Source: an uncultured Pelagibacteraceae bacterium | GTDB lineage: Bacteria; Pseudomonadota; Alphaproteobacteria; Pelagibacterales; Pelagibacteraceae | Reading direction: 5' to 3' | Assembly: GCA_902569615.1 (NCBI GenBank) | Contig: CACFUX010000001.1 | Location: 1 to 64,000, forward strand | DNA: 64,000 nucleotides | Shown here: positions 18,974 to 27,279 of the stretch, one piece after another | How the letters are laid out: the number at the start of each line of letters is the position of its first letter | Numbering within the stretch: position 1 is the stretch's first letter | Position numbers and translations under genes: made by a program | Notes under the pieces: model-generated | The model's input: the letters and a program-made list of their open reading frames with translations, nothing else | The model's database searches: none | Told to the model about the DNA's origin: nothing

Positions 18974-19846
18974 TTAATTTTTATAATTAAAATCTATTTT
19001 TTTAAAATCTTCAATTAATTTTTGATGGTCTTTATTATTAAGAAGGCTTAGAGGAGGCAAGATATTGCAATAAGATTTATCTGTTTCTGCCATTAAAGAA
19101 TGAATAGCAGATATTAAATTATATCTATCAAAAATACTTCTAACTTGACAAAGTTTTTCATTTACACTTTGATTTTTATTTTGAACAAAATCATCATAAA
19201 CTTTTCTTGTTAAAGTTGCAGTCATATTACATGTTGCTGTTATTATTCCATCACATCCTAATTCAAGTCCTTTGAGCAATTTATTTTCTGATCCAGGAAA
19301 TATTGAAAAGTTATCAATTTTTAAATTTTCAAATAAGTTATATGAACTATCTTTAACTCCAATTATTTGTTTAGGAAATTTTTTATTTAAATCCTCTACA
19401 CAACTTACACTAAATTTATAACCACTCAATTTTTCAAAGTTATATAAAATGATTTCTGCATCTGGAACTCTTTCAATAATTTTTGAATAAAAGTTAAACA
19501 CTTCTTTATCTGTATATTTGTAATAAGCTGGAGGCATAATTAAGAATTTCTTAAAATTTAATGATACAGCAATTTTCATTAAGTTTATTGTTTCAACTAA
19601 CGAATTTAAACCCGTACCAATTATAAACTTATCCTTATTCTTGTTTGTAGAAATTGAATTTAATAAATTAATTTTTTCACTAACCGGTATTAATTGTGCC
19701 TGTCCGGTACTTCCAAAAAATGCTACTCCATGGCACCCTTGGTTTATTATATTTTCAGCATGAGAAATGGTTTTTTGGATGTTTAAAGATAAATCTTCAT
19801 TCAAAATTGATAATGTAGCCGCATAAATGCCTTTAATTTTGTTCAT
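18974..19846 (-). CDS. DapA/N-acetylneuraminate lyase family aldolase
   Basis: A 290-residue class I aldolase of the dihydrodipicolinate synthase superfamily. The TIM-barrel landmarks are FFGSTGQA near residue 44 (the GTTGE-like carboxylate-binding loop), the catalytic Tyr in ILYNF (about 135) and the Schiff-base Lys in IIGVKDSS (K165). The GSTGQ variant and the lack of a lysine-biosynthesis context suggest it is a paralog acting on another 2-oxo acid rather than DapA proper. It starts a minus-strand run with cfa and is divergent from the GT9 gene. Confidence 0.8.
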   Translation of the reverse strand: MNKIKGIYAATLSILNEDLSLNIQKTISHAENIINQGCHGVAFFGSTGQAQLIPVSEKINLLNSISTNKNKDKFIIGTGLNSLVETINLMKIAVSLNFKKFLIMPPAYYKYTDKEVFNFYSKIIERVPDAEIILYNFEKLSGYKFSVSCVEDLNKKFPKQIIGVKDSSYNLFENLKIDNFSIFPGSENKLLKGLELGCDGIITATCNMTATLTRKVYDDFVQNKNQSVNEKLCQVRSIFDRYNLISAIHSLMAETDKSYCNILPPLSLLNNKDHQKLIEDFKKIDFNYKN

Positions 19847-19897
19847 AAATAAAATTTATATAAAAAAAAAATATAGTAAAGATTATAAAGTATTAAA

Positions 19898-20857
19898 ATG
19901 AAAATATTGGCAATTCAAAACCGAATGGGAATTGGAGATATGGTAATTTTTTTACCTTTTATAGAAGCGATATCAAAAAAGTTTAATACTCCAATAAGTA
20001 TTTTAGTAAAAGAAAACTCTAAGGCTTTAGAATATTTAGAAGAAAATCAATATATAGAAAAAATTTTAATACTTGAAAGAAATAAAAATAGTAGCCATCA
20101 TGATGGAATTTTTGGTTCATTAAATCTTGCTAATGAATTGAAAAAATATAATTTTGAAAAAGTTTTTATTTTTAACTCATCTTTAAGATTTTATCTAATT
20201 TGTAAAGTAGCTGGTATAAAAAAAATATTTCAATATCCATTATTTCAAAAAAAAAACCAGCACTTAATTAATGCAGCTAAAAATTTTATAAAAAAAGAAT
20301 TAGACATGGATGTAAAAAGTCAACCAAAAATTGACTTGAAAAATTCATTAATAGAAAGTGCAAAGGAAAAATATATGATAAAGCCAGATCAAATCAATAT
20401 ACTTTTAGGAATTGGAGGATCTGGACCAACAAAAAGAATACCTGCAAAAAAATTCTTAAGCTTTATGAAAATGGCAAATAAAAATTATGATTGTAAGTAT
20501 TTTTTAGCTACAGGTACTAACGAAGAAGAACAAAGTATTTTAAATGAAATTTTAAATTCTGAATTTAAACAAAAATGTATACCTTTAGATAAAATTAATA
20601 TTAAAGACTCTCTTCCTATAATTAAAAATTGTAATCTTGCTGTATGTAATGACTCAAGCTTTAGTCATTTATCTGCTGCATTAGATATTCCTACAATTGT
20701 TCTTATTTCTGATGCACCTTTGATGTATGCAAGTTATAGTCCAAATATGTATCCAATTATACCTGATGGAGAAGTTACTGTAACACACAGTACAAACGGA
20801 AAAGAAAAAATTAACCCTGAAAAAATATTTAAAAAATTTCAAGAAATTATTAATTAA
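19898..20857 (+). CDS. Glycosyltransferase family 9 (heptosyltransferase-like)
   Basis: A 319-residue GT-B fold enzyme of the ADP-heptose:LPS heptosyltransferase family. It starts with MKILAIQNRMGIGDMVIFLPF, the GT9 N-terminal signature, and has LLGIGGSGPTKRIPAKKF near residue 169 and CNDSSFSHLSAALDIPTIVL near 250, corresponding to the donor site (S/D-SG-HLA pattern). Likely role is envelope polysaccharide synthesis at the cytoplasmic face of the inner membrane; the exact sugar is unknown. It overlaps the convergent J-protein gene by 4 bp. Confidence 0.85.
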   Translation: MKILAIQNRMGIGDMVIFLPFIEAISKKFNTPISILVKENSKALEYLEENQYIEKILILERNKNSSHHDGIFGSLNLANELKKYNFEKVFIFNSSLRFYLICKVAGIKKIFQYPLFQKKNQHLINAAKNFIKKELDMDVKSQPKIDLKNSLIESAKEKYMIKPDQINILLGIGGSGPTKRIPAKKFLSFMKMANKNYDCKYFLATGTNEEEQSILNEILNSEFKQKCIPLDKINIKDSLPIIKNCNLAVCNDSSFSHLSAALDIPTIVLISDAPLMYASYSPNMYPIIPDGEVTVTHSTNGKEKINPEKIFKKFQEIIN

Positions 20858-21357
20858 ACTAAATCTTTTAAAACTACATCTTTCGCTTCATTAACCATAG
20901 CTGATAATCTAGAAGTCTCTGGAGAAATATCTGGATGAATTTTTTTTTGAATTTTTGCATGAGCTTTTTGGACATCTTCTTTTGTAATTTTTTTACTTTT
21001 ATCTAAATTCAATATTTTGTAAGCCTCATCAATAGATAAAGTTGATGAATTATTATAATTATTATTTTTAAACGAAAATCTTCCTGAGTTTCTTAAAGTT
21101 TGAATCAGTCTGAATAAGCCAATCAATTGATATAACGTTAAACCTTTAAGTTTAATTATTCCAAGGCTCATAAGAATTAAAGGAATAGAAAATAAAAATC
21201 TTCCTCCTAATGCAAATAACAAGGCTAATAATACGGATGCTATAAAAATAATAAGTCGCACAGTTTTTGAAATTTTTTTTGCTGAAGCACTTGCAATTAG
21301 TCTTAGCAAAATATAACTAACGACTAAAATAATAAGTGCATAAATAAGAATATTCAT
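20854..21357 (-). CDS. Membrane-anchored J-domain protein (Pam18/Tim14-like)
   Basis: The track starts at 21387, inside the divergent ptrB gene; the ATG at 21357 gives MNILIYALIILVVSYILL, a direct membrane segment, so I use that start (167 residues). Two to three hydrophobic segments fill residues 1-75, followed by a linker and a C-terminal J domain with SIDEAYKILNLD and the HPD motif in KKIHPDISPETS. The form (N-terminal membrane anchor, minimal C-terminal J domain ending with the helix AMVNEAKDVVL) matches the alphaproteobacterial relatives of mitochondrial Pam18/Tim14. It presumably recruits DnaK to the inner membrane. Confidence 0.82.
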   Translation of the reverse strand: MNILIYALIILVVSYILLRLIASASAKKISKTVRLIIFIASVLLALLFALGGRFLFSIPLILMSLGIIKLKGLTLYQLIGLFRLIQTLRNSGRFSFKNNNYNNSSTLSIDEAYKILNLDKSKKITKEDVQKAHAKIQKKIHPDISPETSRLSAMVNEAKDVVLKDLV

Positions 21358-21372
21358 ATATTTAGATTTTTT

Positions 21373-23448
21373 ATGAAAATACCACAATTAGAAAAAAAAC
21401 CCGAATTAAAATCTTGTCACAATGTCAATTGGGAAGATAATTATAGCTGGGTACATCAATCAAATATTCTTGAGGTTTTAAGAGATAGTTCAAAATTGGT
21501 TCCTCAAGTTAGGAACTATTTGGAAGAAGAAAATGCTTATACTGAATATCATCTGAAAGACACAGCGGATATTCAAAAACAGCTATTTAAAGAAATAAAA
21601 GGAAGAATTAAATTAGATGATGAAACTCTACCTTATAAAGATACCCATTATGAATATTGGACAAAAACAACAACCAAAGGAAACTATTCTATTAAGCTAA
21701 GAAAAAAAATTGGAACAAATGAAGTTGAAGAAATATGGGATGGAGATAAGGAAAAAGAAAAATTAAATACAGAATACTTTGGTGTTGGAGATTTAGAAGT
21801 TAGCTATAATGATAAATATTTAGGTTACTCTCTAGATTTAAAAGGTTCAGAATACTATTCAATTTATATAAGAGATATTTCTTCAAATGAATTAATTACT
21901 GAAAAAATAGATGAAACAAGTGGAGCAATAACTTTTAGTTTAGATGATAAATATATTTTTTATTCAAAATTAGATAAGTTTCATAGGCCGAGAACAATTT
22001 ATAGACATAAATTAGGAACTCCTGTCAAAGATGATGAATTAATATTTGAAGAAAAAAGTGAAGCATTCACTGTGGGTATTGGTTTAAGCGCAGATGATAA
22101 ATATTTTTTTATTACAACATCAGACCATAATACATCTGAACAATATTATTTTGGAGTACATGAAGAAAATCCTAAACCAAAATTAATTAAAGAGAGAAAA
22201 AGAGGAATAATTTATTCTGTAAATTCTTGGGATGGCTATTTTTACAATCACACTAATGAAAATGCGGAAGACTTTAAAATTGACAGATGTAGAAATTTGT
22301 CAGAACAAAAATGGGAAGAATATATACCAGCAAAAGATGAAGTTTTAATTGGTGGACTGTCTTTTTTAAATAATTGGATGATTAGATCTGAAATTTCTAA
22401 CGCGCTAGGGAAATTATTTGTAAAAGATCTAAAAAAAAATATAGAAGAAGAATTAATTTTTACTGATGAAAAAGTTATAGTTCCTGGAATATCTTCTACT
22501 CAAAAAGACAAAAATACTGATTTAGTTTATTTATCTTATTCCTCTCCCAAAACACCAGGAAGGGTGTACTTATATAATTTGAAAACTAAAGATAAAAAAT
22601 TAGTAAAAGAACAAGAAATTCCTTCTGGTCATAATCCCGATGATTATATTGTTGAAAGATTAGAATGTCGTTCTCATGATGGAAGAATGGTTCCATTAAC
22701 AATAACAAGACATAAGAAAACTAAAATTGATGGATCTGCAAATTTATTATTGTATGGATATGGTTCTTATGGAAGTTCCATGTCACCAGGTTTCTCATCA
22801 ACAAGATTAAGTTTAATTGATAGAGATATAATTTGGGTAACAGCGCATATAAGAGGCGGAATGGAAAGAGGAATGAAGTGGTGGAAAGAAGGAAAACTTT
22901 TGAATAAAAAAAATACCTTCGAGGATTATATTGCTGTAGGTAAATATTTAATTGGAAAAAAATACACCTCTAAAGGTAAAATAATTGGAATGGGAGGCTC
23001 TGCTGGAGGACTGTTAATGGGGGCTGTAGTTAATCAAGAACCTGAACTATTTTTAGGGATTATAATGGCAGTTCCATTTGTAGACTCTTTAACTACAAAT
23101 TTAGATCATTCTTTGCCTTTGACGGTTGGGGAATTTGATGAATTTGGAAATGCAAAAGAAAATAAAGATCATTTTGACTATATTTTTTCTTATGCCCCTT
23201 ATAATAATATAAAAAAAATGGACTATCCTCATATTTTAATAACAACAAGTTTAAGCGATAATAGAGTTTTATTTGATGAACCAACAAAATTTACTGCAAA
23301 ATTAAGAGAGTTTAAAACTGATAACAATTTATTACTATTGAAAACTGAAATGAATGCTGGTCATGGTGGAAAATCTGGAAGAGATGGCGCTATAGAAGAA
23401 ATTGCCCTAGATTATGCATTCGCAATTAAAATATCCTCTAAAATCTAA
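21373..23448 (+). CDS. ptrB: Oligopeptidase B (S9A prolyl oligopeptidase family)
   Basis: A 691-residue serine peptidase that cleaves short peptides after basic residues. The N-terminal beta-propeller region covers about 1-400. The C-terminal alpha/beta-hydrolase shows YGYGSYGSSMSPGFS, AHIRGGMERGMKWW, the nucleophile GMGGSAGGLLMG (Ser about 542), the Asp in SLSDNRV (about 630) and the His in NAGHGGKSG (about 662). No signal peptide, so cytoplasmic. The start is 15 bp from the corrected start of the divergent J-protein gene. Confidence 0.94.
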   Translation: MKIPQLEKKPELKSCHNVNWEDNYSWVHQSNILEVLRDSSKLVPQVRNYLEEENAYTEYHLKDTADIQKQLFKEIKGRIKLDDETLPYKDTHYEYWTKTTTKGNYSIKLRKKIGTNEVEEIWDGDKEKEKLNTEYFGVGDLEVSYNDKYLGYSLDLKGSEYYSIYIRDISSNELITEKIDETSGAITFSLDDKYIFYSKLDKFHRPRTIYRHKLGTPVKDDELIFEEKSEAFTVGIGLSADDKYFFITTSDHNTSEQYYFGVHEENPKPKLIKERKRGIIYSVNSWDGYFYNHTNENAEDFKIDRCRNLSEQKWEEYIPAKDEVLIGGLSFLNNWMIRSEISNALGKLFVKDLKKNIEEELIFTDEKVIVPGISSTQKDKNTDLVYLSYSSPKTPGRVYLYNLKTKDKKLVKEQEIPSGHNPDDYIVERLECRSHDGRMVPLTITRHKKTKIDGSANLLLYGYGSYGSSMSPGFSSTRLSLIDRDIIWVTAHIRGGMERGMKWWKEGKLLNKKNTFEDYIAVGKYLIGKKYTSKGKIIGMGGSAGGLLMGAVVNQEPELFLGIIMAVPFVDSLTTNLDHSLPLTVGEFDEFGNAKENKDHFDYIFSYAPYNNIKKMDYPHILITTSLSDNRVLFDEPTKFTAKLREFKTDNNLLLLKTEMNAGHGGKSGRDGAIEEIALDYAFAIKISSKI

Positions 23449-23458
23449 ATTCCCGATA

Positions 23459-23488
23459 TTGAAAATTTAAAATTAGTAACTATATAAT
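23459..23488 (+). promoter_or_regulatory. Sigma-70-type promoter of hsp20
   Basis: TTGAAA (23459-23464) and a perfect TATAAT (23483-23488) are separated by 18 bp. Transcription would begin near 23495, at the base of the first leader hairpin. A housekeeping promoter fits a gene controlled post-transcriptionally by an RNA thermometer. The promoter begins just after the ptrB stop. Confidence 0.6.
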
Positions 23489-23492
23489 TTTG

Positions 23493-23547
23493 AAAGTCGC
23501 CTAATGGGGCTTTTATAAATAAACTTGCTTTAACAAAGGAGGATATT
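23493..23547 (+). promoter_or_regulatory. ROSE-like RNA thermometer in the hsp20 leader
   Basis: The leader can fold into two hairpins. Hairpin 1 (23493-23513) pairs AAAGTC-CC with GG-GGCTTT around a TAAT loop, with a bulged G. Hairpin 2 (23524-23541) pairs CTT-CTTT with AAAGGAG around an AAC loop, again with one bulged G, so the SD (AAAGGAGGA) is buried. The TTGCT opposite the SD with a bulged G is the known hallmark of ROSE elements, which control small heat-shock genes in rhizobia and other proteobacteria. Its position directly before an hsp20 ATG supports the call. The folding was done by hand. Confidence 0.65.
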
Positions 23548-23994
23548 ATGACAAGTAAGGATTTATCTATATTTAACTCTCTAAGACCTTTTTCAATTGG
23601 TTTTGACGATATGTTCGACCAATTTGAAAGTATGTTGGGCAATGGGCATATGACTATGCAGTCAAACTACCCTCCATACAACATAAGAAAAACTGGAAAG
23701 GATAACTACTCTATAGAGGTTGCTCTTGCTGGTTTTAGTAAAAGGGATGTAGAAGTTGAGTTTGAAGACAATTTATTAACTGTAAAAACAAAACAAGTTG
23801 ATAAGTCTGAGGACAAAAGTGAAGATGGAGAAATTATTCACAAAGGTATTTCTCAAAGACATTTTGCTAGATCGTTTACAATTGCAGATGATGTAAAAGT
23901 AGGTGGCGCAGAACTAAAAGATGGTCTTTTGACGATAGCTTGTGAAAGAATTGTACCTGAGTATAAAAAGAAAAAACTTATTGAAATTAAATAA
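23548..23994 (+). CDS. ibpA: Small heat-shock protein Hsp20/IbpA family
   Basis: A 148-residue ATP-independent holdase that binds unfolding proteins. After an N-terminal arm (SIFNSLRPFSIGFDDMFDQF) comes an alpha-crystallin domain (about 38-135) with YPPYNIRKTGKDNYSIEVALAGF, KGISQRHFARSFTIADDVKV and the conserved GLLTIACER beta-strand. It lacks a long C-terminal tail but ends EYKKKKLIEIK, where an IXI-like LIEI can be seen. Its SD is strong (AAAGGAGGA) but sequestered in the proposed thermometer. Confidence 0.95.
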   Translation: MTSKDLSIFNSLRPFSIGFDDMFDQFESMLGNGHMTMQSNYPPYNIRKTGKDNYSIEVALAGFSKRDVEVEFEDNLLTVKTKQVDKSEDKSEDGEIIHKGISQRHFARSFTIADDVKVGGAELKDGLLTIACERIVPEYKKKKLIEIK

Positions 23995-24007
23995 GTACTA
24001 AATCTTG

Positions 24008-24030
24008 CTTGTGGGGATAATCCCCACAAG
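24008..24030. terminator. Perfect 10-bp hairpin between convergent hsp20 and lipoprotein genes
   Basis: CTTGTGGGGA and TCCCCACAAG form a perfect 10-bp stem with a TAA loop, 13 bases after the hsp20 stop. No T run follows on either strand (TGCTATATAA on the plus side), so it is not a canonical intrinsic terminator. It may stabilise 3' ends or block read-through between the two convergent genes. Confidence 0.6.
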
Positions 24031-24044
24031 TGCTATATAAATAA

Positions 24045-24347
24045 TTAAATACATCCACTAGAAGTAAATCCTACAATAGTCCCACTAGTATTAATTTCAA
24101 ATTTTCTTTCACACGGAATTCCATATTTTTTTGTTTTATAAACAAGAGTTTCATTTCCTAAATCATTTATAAAATCTTCTGTTGGGGCCCCTAATTCAAG
24201 TTTTAATTCGTTAACTTGTTTTCCAACAAATTGTCCAAATCTCTCATTCTCTTTTTCTGCAACTTCATCGGATTTATTTTTTATAGTCTGACAACCAGCC
24301 AAAAACAAAAAAATTGAAAATAAAAATAAAACGAATCTAATTTTCAT
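24045..24347 (-). CDS. Small lipoprotein, possibly SmpA/BamE-like
   Basis: The track starts at 24392, but the ATG at 24347 gives MKIRFVLFLFSIFLFLAGCQ, an ideal lipoprotein signal with lipobox LAGC, so this start is preferred (100 residues). The mature domain has VGKQVNELKLELGAPTEDF and GNETLVYKTKKYGIPCERKF, resembling the SmpA/OmlA (BamE) fold pattern in which a GxxxxxLxxxxGxP stretch precedes two strands. Two Cys in the mature part could pair. Likely outer-membrane lipoprotein; specific role unknown. Confidence 0.6.
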   Translation of the reverse strand: MKIRFVLFLFSIFLFLAGCQTIKNKSDEVAEKENERFGQFVGKQVNELKLELGAPTEDFINDLGNETLVYKTKKYGIPCERKFEINTSGTIVGFTSSGCI

Positions 24348-24494
24348 ACAAAAAAATATAACAATGAATTGTGTCAAAAGATTAACTTTCAAGTTGTAAA
24401 TAATCTTTAATTAGTAACAAAATCAAGCATTTTTGAATTCTTACTTAAGATTTTTTAAATAGAATCAAATATTGTACCGAAAAACGGAGGTCTA

Positions 24495-25784
24495 ATGTTA
24501 GATAATTACTTTAACTATAAAAAACATAAGACAGATTTTAAAACAGAAGTCACTGCAGGTGTATCGACGTTCTTGACAATGGCTTACATAATGTTTTTGA
24601 ATCCTGTCATACTTGCAGACGGTGGGTTTGATTTTGGTGGTGTTTTTACAGCAACAGCTTTAGCGGCAGCTTTAGCATGTTTTATTGCTGCATTTTACGC
24701 TAAAACTTGGCCTGTTGGACTTGCGCCAGGAATGGGGATAAATGCTTTTATCGCTTATGGTGTTTGTTTAGGTATGAAATATACGCCAGCAGAAGCGCTT
24801 GGAGCTGTTTTGGTTGCAGGTGTAGTCTTCTTAATAATTTCATTAACGCCAATAAGAGCATGGTTAATAAACTCTATTCCAAAAAGTTTAAAACTTGGAA
24901 TCGGAGCAGGTATAGGTTTGTTCCTTGCAATTATAGGTTTTGAACTTATGGGATTGACTGCAGACAACCCAGTTACACTTGTGCAACTTGGTGATGTTTC
25001 TAATCCTTTGACTTTATTAGGTGCTGCTGCATTTGTTTCTATGATTGTAATGGAAAAATTTAAAATCAAAGGAAATATAATCATTGGAATAATTGTATTT
25101 AGTGCAATAGCTTGGGTAACTGGATTAGGACAATTCAACGGTATTGTTTCTTCTCCACCACCAATGACACATCTGATGTCATTTGATTTGGGTGCTGCAC
25201 TAAGCGCATCGATGGTAACAATAATTTTTACATTATTTTTTATTGACTTTTTTGATACTGCTGGAACACTAACTAGTGTTGCAAACGTTGCTGGAAAAGT
25301 TGGTCCTGATGGAAAAATTAAGGACATCGATAAAGCAATGCTATCAGACAGTGTATCAACTGTTGCAGGTGCTGTAATGGGTACTTCAACAGTAACTACA
25401 TACGTTGAAAGTGCTGCTGGAGTAAAAGTTGGCGGAAGAACAGGAATGACTTCACTTGTTATTGGAATTGGTTTCTTGTTATGTTTATTTTTCAGTCCGC
25501 TTGCAACATCTCTTCCAAAAGAAGTTGATGCTGCTGCTCTAATCTATATTGCAACTTTATTTGTAAGAAATATTACAGATATTAGCTGGGATGATGCTGC
25601 TGAAGCTGGTCCTGCAGTTCTTGCGATGATAGCAATGCCATTTACTTATTCTATTTCAAATGGAATAGCGTTGGCATTTGTTTCATATGCTGCAATTAAG
25701 ATTTGTACTGGAAAATTTAACGAAACTAGTCCAGCAATATGGGTAATTGCTGTATTAAGTTTAATTAGTTTTATTGTAGCTTAA
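24495..25784 (+). CDS. NCS2 family purine permease, AzgA-type
   Basis: A 429-residue inner-membrane proton symporter with about 12-13 hydrophobic helices. It starts with KTEVTAGVSTFLTMAYIMFLNP, the classic AzgA/GhxP opening, then GLAPGMGINAF near residue 77, GIGAGIGLFLAIIGF near 136 and FFDTAGTLTSVA near 250 with SSTVTTYVES-type sequence (GTSTVTTYVES) near 297. The AzgA branch transports adenine, guanine and hypoxanthine. It opens the purine locus and is separated by a terminator from the convergent PRTase. SD is ACGGAGGT. No purine riboswitch core was seen in the 100-bp leader region. Confidence 0.9.
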   Translation: MLDNYFNYKKHKTDFKTEVTAGVSTFLTMAYIMFLNPVILADGGFDFGGVFTATALAAALACFIAAFYAKTWPVGLAPGMGINAFIAYGVCLGMKYTPAEALGAVLVAGVVFLIISLTPIRAWLINSIPKSLKLGIGAGIGLFLAIIGFELMGLTADNPVTLVQLGDVSNPLTLLGAAAFVSMIVMEKFKIKGNIIIGIIVFSAIAWVTGLGQFNGIVSSPPPMTHLMSFDLGAALSASMVTIIFTLFFIDFFDTAGTLTSVANVAGKVGPDGKIKDIDKAMLSDSVSTVAGAVMGTSTVTTYVESAAGVKVGGRTGMTSLVIGIGFLLCLFFSPLATSLPKEVDAAALIYIATLFVRNITDISWDDAAEAGPAVLAMIAMPFTYSISNGIALAFVSYAAIKICTGKFNETSPAIWVIAVLSLISFIVA

Positions 25785-25804
25785 AAAAGTAAAAAGTTTA
25801 ATTT

Positions 25805-25835
25805 AGGGCGGCTTAAGGGTCGCCCTTTTTATTTT
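25805..25835 (+). terminator. Intrinsic terminator after the purine permease
   Basis: AGGGCG pairs with CGCCCT, extended by G-T and C-G pairs, leaving a TTAAGG loop, and is followed by TTTT A TTTTT. It lies 20 bases after the permease stop and overlaps the 3' end of the convergent PRTase gene. Confidence 0.85.
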
Positions 25836-26353
25836 TGGTGTTTTTTCTTTATATCTTCAATCCTTATTTCTTCGTAAACTTCAAATGGCTGGACTATCCA
25901 AGGATTAGCTTCTAATTTTACTGCACAAAAATCAGGCTCAAAAGTTGATTTTTTCTTTTTCCAAAGTGTAGCAGTTTTAATATCTTCAATTTTACCTTTA
26001 ATTGGTTCATAAGACCTCAGCCAGTCTACACTTTTGTTAAATGTAATTCCTGTATCTGATAAATCGTCACAAAGTAAAATTTTACCACCCATATTTGGAG
26101 CAATTGAACTCATTTCTCTTGAAAAAACTATATCTCCTTGTTCATCCTCTACACCTTTTCCACTATAAGATTCAACAGCCAAGTAAGCACACTTTAATTT
26201 AAATACTCTGCTTAAAACATCTATCATAGGTGCTCCTCCTCGCATTATACCAATTAAAATTGATGGCTTATATCCACTTTCATGAATTTGAATTGCAAGT
26301 TTTTCAACTGTTTCATTATATTGATCCCAACTTACAATTAATTTTTCTGACAT
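25829..26353 (-). CDS. gpt: Xanthine/hypoxanthine-guanine phosphoribosyltransferase
   Basis: A 174-residue type I phosphoribosyltransferase that converts free purine bases and PRPP to nucleotides. The PRPP-binding motif reads ILLCDDLSDTGIT (about residues 90-102) with a flexible-loop segment before it, and IGIMRGGAPM near 34 is the PPi loop. The KLEANPWIVQPFE tail with Trp is like that of XGPRT (Gpt), so xanthine and guanine are likely substrates. It is the last gene of the minus-strand purine operon, 14 bp after puuD, and provides the salvage branch. Confidence 0.8.
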   Translation of the reverse strand: MSEKLIVSWDQYNETVEKLAIQIHESGYKPSILIGIMRGGAPMIDVLSRVFKLKCAYLAVESYSGKGVEDEQGDIVFSREMSSIAPNMGGKILLCDDLSDTGITFNKSVDWLRSYEPIKGKIEDIKTATLWKKKKSTFEPDFCAVKLEANPWIVQPFEVYEEIRIEDIKKKHQK

Positions 26354-26367
26354 AACTTTATATAATA

Positions 26368-27279
26368 TTAATTTTTAAAAATTAAAATTAAAACTGCAAG
26401 TAAAATTAAAAGTACAATCGATGTTATTAAAATATACAACCTATGAATGTTTCTGCCTCTTAAGTTGAAATAATGTCTAGCTAGAACTGAGATTACTGCA
26501 AAAGCGCACAATATTAACCAATTATATTTATTATAGACTATAAAGCTATAGTGGCCAGATAACATTATAAACAAGACTAAAAATGTTGAATAATTATTAT
26601 GTATAGATCTTTGTTTTGCGGCTAGAGATAAACTTTGATCAAATTTTTTATTTCTTTTGCTGCTATTAATTATATTTAATTGATTTGGAATAATAACAGT
26701 AAATACATTTCCAAACATATTAGTACCTATAACTAAACCCACACTTAAAAATGCAAATTTTGGACCATAAATTTGAGTAAATCCATATGATAATAACGTT
26801 AGTAAAACGAAAATTGTTGATACAAATAAAAAATTATTTTTAATTAGACTTGATTTACATAAAAAATCATAAACAAACCAAGAAGTAACTAAAGAAAGAA
26901 TAGAAATTATTATCGCAGTTGAAGGAAGCATATTTAAAATTTTTTTATCTACCATTAATATTTCAGGTCTGTAGTAATAAATAACTGCAAGTAATAAAAT
27001 TCCTGTAATAAATGTCAGATAACTCTGCCATTTGAAAATAACTAAACTTCTTAAATAATTAACTGGGGGAGAGCTTTTTAATCTTGTTAACTTATAATAA
27101 TAACCAGAATGCATCAAATATCCTTCTGCATCTATATCTCTTCTAGAAATATTTTTATTTAATTTATTGTCTAAATAATTAAATAAAAAGCTATTCCCTA
27201 CCCATAATATTGCAAATAATACATGGCCCCATCTTAAAACGAGTTCTAACCATTTCATTGAATAAGATAAAACTTCCAT
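26368..27279 (-). CDS. puuD: PuuD-type urate hydroxylase membrane domain, without cytochrome c domain
   Basis: A 303-residue protein with about eight hydrophobic helices that matches the Urate_ox_N domain of PuuD: LVLRWGHVLFAILWVGNSFLF (residues 13-33), YLMHSGYYYKL near 54, FKWQSYLTFITGILLL near 83 and SIHNNYSTFLVLFIMLSGHY near 227. PuuD oxidises urate to 5-hydroxyisourate and normally carries a C-terminal cytochrome c domain that passes electrons on; here no CxxCH is present and the protein ends after the last helix. Conserved histidines in the helices remain as possible haem ligands. It lies between guaD and gpt, coupled to guaD by a TAATG overlap. Confidence 0.82.
   Translation of the reverse strand: MEVLSYSMKWLELVLRWGHVLFAILWVGNSFLFNYLDNKLNKNISRRDIDAEGYLMHSGYYYKLTRLKSSPPVNYLRSLVIFKWQSYLTFITGILLLAVIYYYRPEILMVDKKILNMLPSTAIIISILSLVTSWFVYDFLCKSSLIKNNFLFVSTIFVLLTLLSYGFTQIYGPKFAFLSVGLVIGTNMFGNVFTVIIPNQLNIINSSKRNKKFDQSLSLAAKQRSIHNNYSTFLVLFIMLSGHYSFIVYNKYNWLILCAFAVISVLARHYFNLRGRNIHRLYILITSIVLLILLAVLILIFKN

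Noticed and set aside
24393-24494. Purine riboswitch before the AzgA-type permease
   Set aside because: The 100-base leader shows no three-way junction with the conserved loop and junction bases of purine aptamers; only an SD (ACGGAGGT) stands out.
24755-25327. 190-residue minus-strand ORF inside the permease
   Set aside because: Antisense shadow of the NCS2 gene; low-complexity Pro/Ser/Ile/Thr composition typical of shadows.
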